A stretch of DNA of 64,000 bases from Glycine soja (lineage: Eukaryota > Streptophyta > Magnoliopsida > Fabales > Fabaceae): assembly GCF_004193775.1 (NCBI RefSeq), contig NC_041008.1, forward strand, positions 7,766,731 to 7,830,730, in the 5' to 3' direction. Within the stretch, counting starts at the first letter, position 1. Each line of letters begins with the position of its first letter. The notes beneath the pieces are model-generated. The model worked only from the letters and a program-made list of their open reading frames with translations, searched no databases and was not told the origin of the DNA. Below are positions 23,154-35,816 of this stretch, in pieces. The translations under genes were made by a program, and so were the position numbers.

Positions 23154-23162
23154 CCTTTTATA
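23154..23162 (-). promoter_or_regulatory. TATA box of P450 unit 2
   Basis: The minus strand reads TATAAAAGG, 56 bp before the start codon. A transcription start about 30 bp downstream would leave a leader of roughly 25-30 nt with an AACCA-repeat just before the ATG. Confidence 0.65.
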
Positions 23163-24084
23163 GTACTAGGAAATAGGAATAGGATTTAATGAAGCAGATA
23201 GAGAAGTTGGGTATACTGAGTCCATCATGTGCTGGTTACGCCACAATACCATTTTTTTAGTACTTACGACTATATCTAGACATCTACAAATTCACAAATT
23301 CTAATCTTTTAGTTTATATATTTATTTATTTTTTATTTTTCTCCTTCTATCAAATTATGTCATGTCACATAGCATATGGGTATTTATGTATATTTATTCT
23401 GTTTTTTTAAGAAACAGACTAATTTGATTTTGTAAGCAAAAGATTTTTTAATATCCGAAAGCTATTTGAGACTCAAGAATAAAAAAAGGCAAAATATATA
23501 TAGGTATGATAAATGATATAATATGACAAAAAGAAAAAATGAAGAGAAATATAAATTATTAATGGAATATTTAAAATAAGTAAATGTTGAAATATCATCA
23601 CTCTTTATAAACTATTGTTTTTGTTCTTGAAGGATATAGATGGTGATATTTGTTTCCTCCAATATTTTTAAAAATAAAATAGTCCTTGAATCTTTTTTCC
23701 AGTTGGACACGTTAGTCCTTCCACCCGTCTCATTCAATTATATTGACAAATTCTTCTCTTCTTATAGGCAATTTAGTCCCTAATAAAAAAAAGTAAATGA
23801 TCACTTTTATTCTTAAAAATATAAGCTGATGACAATCTTTAAAAAACAAATAATATTGAAATAATTCTTGAAAGTGTGGAACATTAATTTAAATTTATAC
23901 ATGTGTTTCGTGTATCTATTTGTTACTAAATTATAATTATAATGTTTAAGGATTAATATAACATTAAGTTATAATTTAAATATTTTTTATAATATTTAAT
24001 ATAAAAATCAATAATTTTGCCACATATAATTATAATAGAAAACCATTTATCAATCCATATGTTTCAACTACATAAAAATTCTTA
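23163..24084. other. Intergenic, upstream of P450 unit 2
   Basis: AT-rich promoter-side DNA. Scattered TTTAGTCC-type blocks near 23670-23780 suggest old MITE material, but no boundaries can be set. No coding. Confidence 0.4.
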
Positions 24085-24605
24085 TTAATATATGTTTTTA
24101 ATCCTATAATTTTGTGAAATCTTATTTAGTCCTTGTCCAATTTAGTCCTTATATTTTATAGAAAACTTATTTTTAGTCTCTCCTCAAAGAATTCTCACAA
24201 ATAATATTAATTTCTATTTAACGTGACAAATATAGTACATTTTTTTATTTTTTAAATTGATTAAAATGCTGTGGAAAATTATTTTATTGTTTTAAAAAAG
24301 AAGTTATTAATTTGTCTCCCCCAAACACATTGAATGGTAACTTTCAAGAATTCTATTTTTGTTTGCGTTTCCATTGTCATTCTTCAATAGTTGTTGCAAA
24401 TTTGTTCTTGCATCTTCTTGTTATTTGTTTGTTTCTTTCTTAAATGATGCTTCCATGAATTCGCATAGTAAATGGACAGCGTAATATATTTGTAATGTAG
24501 GAAATGACATCAACATTATCTGCAAAGAGGGACTAAAAACAAAGATTTTGTAAAGTACAAGGACTAAATATGATAATATGAAACTACGGGAACTAAAAAT
24601 AAGTC
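24085..24605. mobile_element. MITE-like inverted-repeat block
   Basis: The left arm (TTAGTCCTTATATTTTATAG, ACTTATTTTTAGTCTCTCC) pairs with the right arm read in reverse (ATTTAGTCCTTGTACTTTAC, ACTTATTTTTAGTTCCCG). The right end abuts the truncated gypsy remnant at about 24606, so it either truncated it or landed at its break. Confidence 0.45.
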
Positions 24606-26427
24606 TCCAAGGGATTACTTGTATATACAGGTCGGTTGGGCAATGAAGGTCCAGGAATGAGATCAATGTGATGTTCAATTCCCTTTAAAGGTGGCAATCC
24701 ATTTGGAACCTCCTTTGGAAACACATCCTTATACTCCTGCAAAAGAAATTCAACACTAGCAGGGACAACAATTTTATTTGGGTTATCAACAACAAAAATA
24801 TTTTTTTGTAGTACAACAAGAAAAGTGGTTTCTTAGGAAGAAACATCTTTCTCACCTCACTCTCTTTTTCCAAACAATTCATTTTTCTCTTAAGAGTTTC
24901 ACTCATTCCCACAAGTGTATCACTTTTCTTCTTTCTACTTTTTTTTGTGTTTCACTCTTCTCTAACTTTTCTTGCACTCTCTCTTTCTCTTAATTTTATT
25001 TGGTCCTCACACATCTCTCTAGGAGATAGCAGTTTTAGAACAATTTTCTACTCATTATGCCTGAAAGAAATTTTATTCATGAATCTATCATGTACTGCTT
25101 TTGTGGCATACTGTCATGGTCTTTCTAAGAGGATATGGCTTACCTTCATTGGAATCACATCACACAACACCCTATCATTGTATCTTTCAATTGAAAGGCA
25201 CACCTCAACCTGCTAGCTCACCATCATCTCTTCATCTTTACTAAGCCATTGAAATTTGAATGGCCAAGGATGTGGCTTAGTCTCCAAGTTTAATTTGGAC
25301 ACCAATCTGAAACTAGCCACATTAGTGTAGCTTCCACCATCAATTGTCAAAGACCACAACTTTCCATTGATTGAACACCTGATGTGGAAACTATTTTCTC
25401 TTTAGGTATGCTTTAGGGGCTACATCTGGCTTCCAAGCAACCTCCTGATAATCAGTAAATCACCCTCTAATGCTTCCTCTTCTGTCTCTTCCTCCTGTTC
25501 TCCTTCAACGGCTAAGGATTCACTGGTGATTTCCCCATGCATTGTCCTTCTAGTTGGACATTCGGATGCAATGTGTCCTCTATCCAAGCATTTAAAACAT
25601 TTGATGTCTCTGGTTCCAGTGCTTGAAGCTAAATGTATTAGGCTTCATTGGTGATTTCCAATGTGGAGAAGTCACTGCTGGCTTGGTTAAAGATCCTTCC
25701 TTTTGGGATTGTCCCTCTAATTCGGATTGTGAGAATTGGAAGAATTCCTCATCACAGCTCTTTTCCTCTTGAGTTGTTGTTCAATCTGCACTACCTTATG
25801 CAACAGATCTTCTAACTCTACATACTCCTACAACTCCACAACATCTATAATATCATGGTCCAATCCACTCAGAAAACAACAATTGTTGCCTCATTATCTT
25901 CATCTATGTTGGCTCTAATCAATGTCATTTCCATCCCTTTATAGTACTCTTCAACACTCATATTGCCTTGGGACAACTTTTGGAGTTCTAGACACACAGT
26001 CCTACTATAGCTGGTTGGCACATATCTCCTCATAACTCTCCTCATTTCAGCCCAAGTATCAACCTCTGGTTCCTCATCTCTCAACCTTTCCCTTTGATAT
26101 TTATTCCACCAGATGACTGCATATTTTGAGAATTCAGCTGCTACCAGTTTGACCTTCTACTCCTCAGTATAGTCATGACAAGAAAACACATGTTCAATCT
26201 TCATGTTTAAATGGGGAAACAATTAGTTTGACTCCTTCAACTCTATTTTGTCTCAGTCCTCCTTCTTCATATCTTATCCCTTTCCTAGCCTGCCACCTCC
26301 TATCGACATTAGGACCTCCAACATCACGATTCAATTGATTTTTTATTCCTTCAAACCTGCCATATAGCTCCTCATTATTTTGTCTCATTATCCTTTGCAT
26401 TTGTTTAGTCATAGCATCAAGTAACAA
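24606..26427 (-). pseudogene. Decayed Ty3/gypsy gag-pro-RT remnant
   Basis: Minus-strand pieces, in order from 26427 downward: a gag N-terminal-like frame (26427-26194), a gag core with a Y-V-P-x-S-Y segment (26084-25869), a CCHC zinc knuckle (about 25600-25550: C-x2-C-x4-H-x4-C), a protease-like D-G-G-S block (about 25350), an S-H-I-L-L segment (about 25130), the protease-RT linker, and the start of RT with a G-I-E-H-H-I-D-L-I-P-G segment (about 24660). RT stops at about 24606. Stops and frameshifts interrupt every part. The order and motifs match the intact element at 55615-61274, so it is an old relative of the same broad group. Confidence 0.75.
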
Positions 26428-26935
26428 CCTCTAAACTTTATCCAGATGAAGAGGGTCATGACTGCATGCTCCTTCTATATTTCGAAAAGCAAATAGAAAT
26501 TACAAGGTTAACAAAAATGATCATCACCACTCCACTCATGTGTTTTGATGATTGGTATGCATATGTAATTTGTATATTTAAATCACATAGCAATTATCTA
26601 ATTTCCTCTCTTTTAATGCTTCTTTTGAGTTAAAAAGTTAGGAATTTAGCTTTTTCTGAGTTTTTACCTAGTGGATGCTAAAGTTAGTAAATTTATAGTG
26701 TTTCGATTCTTTTTTTTTTCTTTTTGTAGAAAGTGACACGCAGGAGGTCTGGAAGATGTTGAAGAATTAGAGCAATGCACTTAACACCATAGCAACCGTT
26801 TAGCACGAAGAGCCGATTTGGAAGCCAATTGTAACATGCATGCGCACTAAGCGCGCATCTGGCAGCTTGACACGCAATCACTTAAGTCAGCTGGACTTTG
26901 CATGTGCGAACATGCAAGCTTAGTGTTCTCACTCT
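26428..26935. other. Between gag remnant and LTR-like copy A
   Basis: Expected place of the leader of the decayed minus-strand element. No primer-binding site can be recognised. The 26720-26935 part is GC-richer and carries AAGCGCGC and CATGCATGCGC motifs like those of the neighbouring LTR-like sequence. No gene. Confidence 0.35.
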
Positions 26936-28275
26936 TTGGCAAGTGTACTGAGTCGCACAAGTAATATAAAACGGTAAGATGGAGTATCGTATCCTCAAAG
27001 AATTTGTTTCACTCAGACATTGTACATCCAGTATGCAAACATCTGTATGGATTAAAAGAAAGTAAATATTAAGTTGAATCCTGTACTAAAGTCTATTTGA
27101 ATACAAACTAAATATCTAGAATTTTGGAAGTGAAAACAGTCAAGTAAAAAGCGTTGGGTCTTTCTACTGAATTTCTCTTGATGTTACAATGTATTTTTCT
27201 CTATCTAACGTTATCCTAGTGTTCTTATGCTGAGAAATTACTCAAATCAAGATTCCTCTAGTGAATGAGCCTAATCCTATTTAAACTTCGTCTTTGATCC
27301 CTCAACAAACTTAGTCTAAAAGAGTTGCATTAAGCCTACAACATAATATGAACTAGATCACTGCACTCCATTCCTAGATATACAAATTTCTAGCTTGCTC
27401 TACCAAGTTCTAAGGATTTAAAGCATTTCCCAATGCTAAAAATCCTAACTATACATACAAATGGGTGATCAAGCCACAAGCATGTAAAATAAGCATAGAT
27501 AGAAGCAATGAACACATAAAAATAACATTAAATAGATAGTGAAAAAGTGTTACATCAAGGTTTCAGCAGAACTTCCCAACAAAGAGGCTTAGCCTTCCAT
27601 TACAAACAATATACTCTTAATACAAGAAAGGATGAGTTTTGAGTGAAAGAAAATGGCAAAGGCTGGTTGAGGATGTCTCCTACGACCTCTAAACCCTAAA
27701 CTTCACTCCTCTAACCTAAGCTTTCTTTGCTGCTCTCTTTTTGTCGCTTTAGCTTCCCTTTTTGCTCTGTTTTCGACTCTCTATATTTATTTCTGCCAAC
27801 TTCAGTGTTTTAAAGGCTCTTGGACCTTTCAACTTTTGAAGGCTCGCTTAGCGAGACTGGCTCGCTAAGCGAGAGTAAGTGATTTTTGGCTTAGTAAGAC
27901 TGGGTGCACTGAGCACGAGAAGAGACAACATCCTTGCTGGGCTGGCTGGCTACGCGCTGGGCGAGCACATCTTTGACTCTTTCTTTTTTAGGGTTTCCTA
28001 ACCTGCTAAGCGAGTTGTATGCCTCGCTAAGCGGATGCCACTCGTTGAGTGGATCTGCCTTGCTGAGCGAGTCATCAGCTACTTGAACCTTCTCTTCTTT
28101 GGCCTGAAACTGAAGTGGATTCCACATTAATTCATAAAATGGGAGTATCTACTCTATAAAATCACACTAAACAAAAAAATATGTACAATTCTTACAAAAA
28201 GAACCATAAATTGGAGGTAAGGCGATATTTTCTTGCAACTATTCAACATAAAACTAACTCATGAATAACGACTAA
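26936..28275 (-). mobile_element. LTR-like repeat, copy A
   Basis: About 1.34 kb, closely similar to 61285-62615 in the same orientation (shared AAGTGTAC, TTTGTTTCACTCAGACATT, GTGAAAACAGTCAAGTAAAA and CATAAAACTAACTCATGAAT). Read on the minus strand it ends like a plant gypsy LTR U5 (GATACGATACTC...TTACCGTTTTATA...TTGTGCGA...GTACACTTG). It could be the 5' LTR of the decayed element at 24606-26427, which lies just beyond its 3' end. It contains several CTAAGCG palindromes (27840-28070). No coding. Confidence 0.6.
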
Positions 28276-28289
28276 CACTTAGCGCATAG

Positions 28290-29185
28290 TCATTGTCAAA
28301 AAATATGATTGAGCATTTTGAAGATAAAGAGAGGGGGAGCATCGTGCAGAAGGGGATATTCAAATAGAAACAAAGCTAGGGCATGAGAGAAAAGAGGAAA
28401 CCCACTCACTTGGGGACACTTTCCTCCATTTTCTTCCATTCATTTTGCTTTCTTTTTGTATTTGTGAGTCTCTCATGACAATTAGAAGCCAAATCACCTA
28501 TTGTTGAGAGCTTGACAACCAAACACTCTTGATGTAATGAGTCTTACTGTCCATTTAATTTTATTTCAATATTATTGCTTCTTTTATGAGTTTATTGTCT
28601 TGTTTATGATTTGATCACCCATGCGCATGTATGTTATAGGGTTTACTCATTGGGAAATGTTTGCACCCTAAGAAATTGAAAAGAGCATCTAAGTAATCCA
28701 TGTCTAGGTATAGAATGGTATTATTTAGCCTTAATTATGCATCTTTATTCTTAAAGGAAATTATTTGATGTAGCTCTTAAGGGATCAGGAATGAAATTAG
28801 GTAATTTAGGCTCTTTCACATGAGGGATCATGCTTAGGGCAGGTTAGCAGATGAAGATAATGATTGGAATAACGTTAAATGGTGAAAAATCTCTAACATT
28901 GCATCAAGAGTAGTTTTAGTAGACCGAGCACCCAACAGGACATGAAACTCTGCATCAATCGACAATTACCACCCCAAACGTCTGTATTCTGTCTCTTTAA
29001 TGTGCTCTACTTAATCATCTTTATTTATGTTGAATTTTATATTTTTCGCATCATTACTAGACAAATATCGAATTTGGTCAATTATCCGCTTAAAATTAGA
29101 AATATACAAACTCCGAGTACAGTCAAAGTTCTTGTGGACTCGACACTCAAACTTATTGTTTTAATTACTACTCAGATGAATTGAT
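28290..29185 (+). mobile_element. Diverged LTR-like repeat, inverted relative to copy A
   Basis: On the plus strand this block follows the same order as copy A read on the minus strand: CATTGGGAAATG (28649), a CTAGGTATAGAATG block (28710), an ATAACGTTA...GGTGAAAAATCTCTAACAT...CATCAAGAG block (28870), then TGGACTCGACACTC...TTACTACT (29140). It is much more diverged and about 400 bp shorter. The two form a back-to-back pair with U5-like ends pointing outward. Confidence 0.55.
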
Positions 29186-32100
29186 ATGTTTGCTAAGGAG
29201 TTAACATGTTTTCACTCAATCGGATGGTTGCCCTCATGTTTTTGTACTCAATATGACTTTTAAAATAAATGTACTACATTCTTATCTTTTACCACTCTAG
29301 TATCCTCTTAAGTTTTTGGACAAAATCATATTGAATGCATCAAGAACAATCCAACAGCTCTTGAGTTAAAACAAATGTATTGCACTTGTTTTTTTTTTAA
29401 TTTTGATCTGTTTTTATAAAACTAGAACACTGAAATACTAAAACAGAAGTGTTTTTTTTTTTTCATAATACACCCAAAGCACAAAAATATAGAGACAAGA
29501 GACAAAAGAATGCAGGAATAGAACCAGGAAAAAAATGAATAGACAAAACAAACATAAACTAGTCGAACAAAGAGATGACTTAAACAAAGACAGCATGGAA
29601 AACAAAAAACAAAAAATCAAAATCTAGGAAGGTCGAAATCGTGTTTGCGAACAACTATCAGAATCAATTTTTTAAAATAATCTCTCTTTTTTTAACAAAA
29701 AACAAAGTTTAAATATGGGTTATGCTCGAAATCAATAGATCTACTAAAGTCCTCTATCAATTTTGGAAAACAATTATCCATGTGAGAGCAATTCGATTAA
29801 AAAAATTTGAAATTTGAAGATTCTGCGAGAAAATTAAATTTCTCAATTTTCTTATATTCGTTCATGAAACTATATGAATTTTTTACCCTCAACCAATTTT
29901 GAATTTTATCCCCCTTAATTTCATTTGGATTTGAGATATAACAATTTCTAATGACTCTTAGCCGCTAGAATATGTTTAAGACCTTTCAAACAAATTATTC
30001 AAGTAATTTCTGACGGTTTTTAATTTTAAAAAATAAGTCACAATTAAACAGAAAATCCAACTATTTGGTGTGTATTTGATAGAACTTTCTGTTTATGTAA
30101 CGGACGTTTTTCCAAAAGCAACACTCATGTTACTTTTATATTTATGCCTAAAAAAGTGTGTTTCTCTTAGTGTTCTCCTATTTCTCACATGACTTATCTC
30201 AAGTTATCAACCCGGAATTTCCTTTTCAAAAGTACACATCAGTGCGGTAAATTTATTTTAATATGGGTAGAAACAAATCGCTGAAATTTTATTAATCTGT
30301 GGGAGAATGGGGATATTCCTTTTAAGTTGTTTTTTAATTATATGAACAAGGACAAACAATACATGTGAGAAGATAAATGTATGAACAGAGACGTGGATGA
30401 GAAGGACCAAACCAAATACAGATAGACGTGCATGTTTGGAGTTTGATTCCCGACGACTCACGTTAAATTGCTAAGAAACATGGGATCTATTCTTCCAAAA
30501 CCTAGATTCGAATATGCAGAAGCGTGATGTGTGTAAAGGGTGATGGATAGAATGGAACACAGATAAGCACAAATTAAATACAACTTCAGCAAAAGATATT
30601 AGAGTTTATTTTTTATAAATTCTTATATTAATTATTATAAAATCAGTAATTATTTTATATGTAATAACTAGACTAAAATGTATTCTATCTCTAATAAATA
30701 CATGAATTTTATATTTGTTCCCAAATAAATTTTTACTTTACATTTGTCTCCTTATATTTAAAAATTTTATTTTATATTTTACTGTTAGTTAAGTGATGAT
30801 ATGTTCAGTAAATATTTGATAACGTAATTTATGATGACTCAACATCATATGTTTGTAACTATTAGACCACAAGATTTTATTACAACTTATGGTCCCTACC
30901 ACAAAGAGCTGCTATTAGTATAGGATATTTAAATCCAAGTCGATCCAAAAATAACAATCGAAAATGAAATCAAATTGATATTTTTTTTGGATTTGTTCTT
31001 CAATAAACGAATTGATTTGGTTCAGATTATTTGTCAAATCAAACCAAACTGTAAATATTTATTTATATTATAATATTTATATTTCAAACCAAACTGTAAA
31101 TATTTATTTATATTATAATATTTATATTTATTATTTGCATATATATAAGATTGAATTTTAATTCATTCTAAACATAATTTGAGCGTAACTATACTTTAGT
31201 GTATTGACTAGAGCATTAGTTTCTAATTTTTATTTCATATAATTTATATACAAGAAATCAAAACACACTAAATTTTTGAATGTATGAACCTATTAGGTAT
31301 TGATGGCCTCTAAGGTGCAAATAAGGTTCTAAATGTTTGGCAATGATAGCATCAACTTTTGTGTTGGTTAAATTAAAAATGTTAAAAATTGTAAAAATTA
31401 ATATAAAACAAACTATAAAAGATTGGTTTGATTTGGTTTGTATTGAATAATATATTAAAATCAAACTAAACTGAATTTTATATAATTTTCATGTTTGATT
31501 CAAATGATTTTTTAATAAAAAAAATCAAATCAAATTATACCACCAACACTCCTAATTGTCATAATCTTTCCGGTACTATCCAAGAAGTCTAGGGTTCAAG
31601 GAGTATCAGGCCAAAAAAAAAGGAAGAAAAAGAAGGTAATGAAAAATTCGTATGATACAATAACGGATATAATTAATTTTTTTATTTTATTTTAGAGTTA
31701 AATAATTTTTTGATACTTATAAAATAGAATTATTTTGATTTTGGTGGCTAACCTTTTTTATATCCTCCTTTTTTACTATCAATGGATTCAATTCAAACAC
31801 ACTAAGAAATAAAAATCAAATCTAAACTATTTGGCTCAATTTGTGTTGGAGGATAAACAATACTCGGGAACACTCTGCGCGCCTAACACCATTTAATTAC
31901 ATCATCTCCTCCTCCTCCTTACATTTTATCTCAACCAGGGTTGAGTATTCTTCCTTACAAACCCAAGCAACAAGTCATCCACAGTAAATTCATCATATCG
32001 ATTGACAAGGTCTGAAGTTTCATATAAACATTAAAAAAAAAAAAGGCTTTTGGAGTATGGACATGTATACATTTATAAACACACCATAAGATAATCTCTT

Positions 32101-32239
32101 CTTCACCTAGCAACACGTACGGCAGAGTCGCATTGCAAATAAGATCTTAAAAATATATACCAAAGTGAAACTGAAATGACACTAGAGATACTATGCTAAG
32201 TGATTTGCTTTGCAATTGGTTCATATGTCACCCTATTCA
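29186..32239. other. Intergenic, 3' flank of the P450 pseudogene
   Basis: No gene is recognised. The 30930-31550 part has repeated AACCAAACT and TTTGATTTGGTTTG blocks in opposite orientations, so it is probably an old inverted-repeat element without clear ends. It contains the 45-bp tandem duplication listed separately. Confidence 0.4.
31041..31130. repeat. Tandem duplication, 2 x 45 bp
   Basis: Two head-to-tail 45-bp copies start AAACCAAACTGTAAATATTT and differ only at the last base. Confidence 0.9.
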
Positions 32240-34384
32240 TTACCTTGGAATTGCACATAGAGGAAGACCCTTGTCCATGTGAAGTGTAAACATGACCTTG
32301 TAAGTCACACTTTGTGTTCCATTTGCCAGTTTAAACCTGAAGAAACCAACAAGAGCCGTTGCTACTATTTTCATTTGCCTGTATGCAAAGTCCTTCCCTA
32401 AGCAGATACTTGGTCCAGCCTGCAATGAGACATTAAATTACATCAATTCTTACACTATATAATAAATTTATTTAAGATAATTTCATCTTAAAATTTTTGC
32501 GTTGAATTAAAAGTTCTTACCATACAGATTATATTTTATAAAATCTTATTGGGAGCTTTGAGTTGGACACATATTAGAACTATATTGATGTGCAACAAAA
32601 TTAGTGTAATTAATATATACTTTCAAAATATATAAAAAATAAGAATCATTTGATTATATAAACTTATAATTGTCCAATTTTAACAAAATTTGATCGAAAC
32701 AATAAGATTTATAATTCAACCATAAGATGGGTAAACCATGTTCTATATAAAATAATTGATAGTTTAAGTGTTAGTTTATCTTATAGTGGCGTAAATTGAT
32801 CGTTTCTTATATAAGGGATGAAGCAAGCAAGTTAATTTAGAGGAGATTATGAAGGTACAAACATGGAAAGCTACGAATTTGAATGGCGATTCGGGTTGGA
32901 AAATTCCATTGTTGAGCCATCCTTCAGGACGAAATTCCTTAGCATCTTCACCCCCAAATTGAACACATTCGACCCATACCATAGGCCAAGTAGTACACTC
33001 CATCCCCCTTTTTCAGTTTGTGGCCATCAGGAAGAATATCATGTGCCTCTGCAGTCCTCCCATCCTTGAATTTAAATCATACCAAAGATAATATAATCAG
33101 AATCCACATAACAAGTAATAGCATCCTAACATGGCAAGTTTATACTATTAGAGTCACTTGAAGTGAAAGCCATGTAAAATTTTAAAGCATTTTGCTTTAC
33201 AGCTGAATAGTATATACTGATATTTGTCACAAACCAACTATTTCAAAAACTTAGAGCATGTTTAGATTCTCGTTTGGGGTGCTACAAACTAAGTCTGGGG
33301 AGTAAACTTATTTTTGTGACATGTTTTGTTATCCTCAGAACTCAAAAGTACGTTCTCACACTTTAACACAAACATGTACCTAATCTATTAGGCGAAGAAC
33401 ACACATGAATGGTTTTATCTCTAACATGTTCTCTCGAGCAAGAGCCCTTTGGGCTTGAAACTGACATGAACATGTAAGGCCAACTTTATCTTGTGTAAAT
33501 TTCAACTTTTATTATAAGAATAAGGGCAGTAAGAATCAAACTCTAGAGTATTTAGTCATAGAATCTCTGATACCATGTCAAGAACTCAAACTTAACATAT
33601 CATGTAAAGACACATAAATGATTTTATCTCTATCAATTCCAAGCTATCTCTGATCTGCAACTGTTAACTAGAAATGTAAATACACACACAAAAATATATC
33701 AATAAGTAACCAAAATGGGATGATTGAGTTGGCTCAATCACCCAAAGCAAGAATCAAATCAGATTATGCAACTATCAAAAGCACAATTAATTTGGATGAT
33801 TATGTAACACGTGATAATGGTACTGTAATAAAAAATTCTGTAGACCAAGGAAGATATAATTCAATATGATTTTGAGAAAATTCTATAGAAGGTACCGCCG
33901 GGACTGCAGGGTAAAGTCTCAAGGTCTCTGTCAATGCTGCATGAAGATAATGCATTTTATCAAGGGTGTCATCTGTTATTTTGGCCACAAATTCTTCTAT
34001 GTTTGGTTCACTTTCGTGACTACAACTACAAGTGACATCTCTCACTTCTTGCACAATCTTTTCCTCTATAAGAGGGTTCTTGCAGAGCATGTAGAAGAAC
34101 CATGAAAGAGTGTTTGCACTTGTGCCTTTGCCAGCTATCATAAAGTTCAGAATTATATCCCTCAAGTACTGATCAGTCATAGTTTTTTGGTCCTTCTTGC
34201 TCTCAATCAAAAACCTCGTCCTCTTTGACATTCTGAAAATCAAAGCAATCATTTGAAGGACATCAGTCATCCTTAAATGTAAGTTCTAAAGCAGTAGAAA
34301 AGATAAATTTGGAAAACCAGATTATTCAAATGCACAGGTATCATCCGAAAGACTTCTAAAAAATACTACAACATTACAGTTCAT

Positions 34385-34575
34385 CTTAGAACTAGTTTAT
34401 TTAAACTTATTTGACAGATTAAACTTATTTGTCAAAATAAATACTTATTTATTAAAATAATTAATTCTTTTAATCATTTTAGTGTATTTGTATAAACTGT
34501 TTCTTTTCTCCTTAAAAAAACCGTTTCTTATTTCTAGAAACAAATGTTTCCTTAAGTTTAAACAAACTCACCCTT
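34385..34575. mobile_element. Probable MITE in an intron of the P450 pseudogene
   Basis: The left end (GAACTAGTTTATTTAAACTTA without the last base) and the right end read in reverse (GGGTGAGTTTGTTTAAACTT) are inverted copies. Short, AT-rich, non-coding. Confidence 0.4.
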
Positions 34576-35397
34576 AATCTAGTCCAATAAAAAATTTATA
34601 TCATTGATTTTAATTAAAATGCATTCACATTGTACAAATATTTTGAATTGTCATTCAATTACAAATTATCATGATAATAACTAGTGGTTTTTTATTTTGA
34701 TTAATTGAAAATGTAAAAATCTTTATACTAAAAGTGATGTGATTGAAAATTAAACTCTATCATTAATATGCTCAACACCACTCAATATTTATTTACATAT
34801 GTTATTTATTCAAAATGAAACGGAAAGATATTGAGGGGGAAACAAAAGTAACTGATCTACTCACAGATTCTTGCTAAAATGCCAATTGTGCCTTGGTCTT
34901 AATTACTCCATGGACAAAATCATCTATCATTTTCACGTTTCTCTTGGTAGCTTCACAACCAATGTTAAGAAACCTCTTGAGCCTCCAGAAAGGATCAACA
35001 TATCGCCAATAAATCAAAGCATTTGACTCATCAAAGGCCTTCATGAATTCACTCCCTCTTTGCTCGATCCATCCAAGCAATTCAATTCTGTTCCAAACCC
35101 AACTTTGAATATGGAGTCCAAAGTGCATCTCATTAGTATGTCCTAGAAAAATAAAAATAAAAAATTCACATCTACTTCATTGCTTTCAACTGAAAGATTA
35201 TACGATAGTAACTGAAAAGAAAATTTGTTCAAATAACTCCTAATTCTAACCGATCTAATGTTAGCATAGTTTAACTAACATATATATTTCTTTGATCCAC
35301 TTTTCTTATTGATGAAAGACTAAGCTATGAAATACTAGCTTAAAATTGATCTTTGATGATCGTTCAAAGAAAACCATGATCTAATCGATAAGGCTAG

Positions 35398-35779
35398 TGA
35401 TAGCAGCAGCCTGCAGGATGACGAGGGTGCTGAAAGTATTGCACCAGAAAACAATAAGACCAGGCCCAAACGTTCAACTGCGAAGCCCAGTTACCTAAAA
35501 GACTACGAGATATAACCAGAGGCGCGATTGATGTCCTAGCTTAGTTGATCAGTTAGTTACGACAGTTAAGTAGCTAGTTATTTCCGTTAATATGGTTAGG
35601 GAGTTAGTTACGCTACTTGTAGTCATTCATGCAGTGTATAAATACGGAACACCTGCAGTAAATAAAGCATGCAAGAAGTCTACGTGACTTTTCTCTCACT
35701 ATTTCCTTCCCTCGAAGCAAGGCCCATTTTCTCTCTCTCGATTTCCCTCACCCCTTTTATCCCAACCTCTACTCTAACA
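35398..35779 (+). repeat. 5' LTR of the internally deleted gypsy element
   Basis: 382 bp, TGATAGCAGC...CTCTAACA. It carries a TATAAATA box (35637-35644) and an AATAAA signal (about 35661). Its first 120 bp encode, in the element's frame, what looks like the C-terminus of a polyprotein, ending in a T-R-P-K-R...Y-L-K-D-Y-E-I segment before a stop. Confidence 0.92.
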
Positions 35780-35816
35780 CTGGTCCGACCTGTCGCCGTG
35801 ACGCCCAAGCTCCACC

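Noticed and set aside
24778..25216. Plus-strand frames of 71-89 codons
   Set aside because: They are antisense to the decayed gypsy protease and linker region, which gives the meaningful reading on the minus strand.
28942..29184. 80-codon frame
   Set aside because: It falls in the diverged LTR-like repeat and has no recognisable domain.
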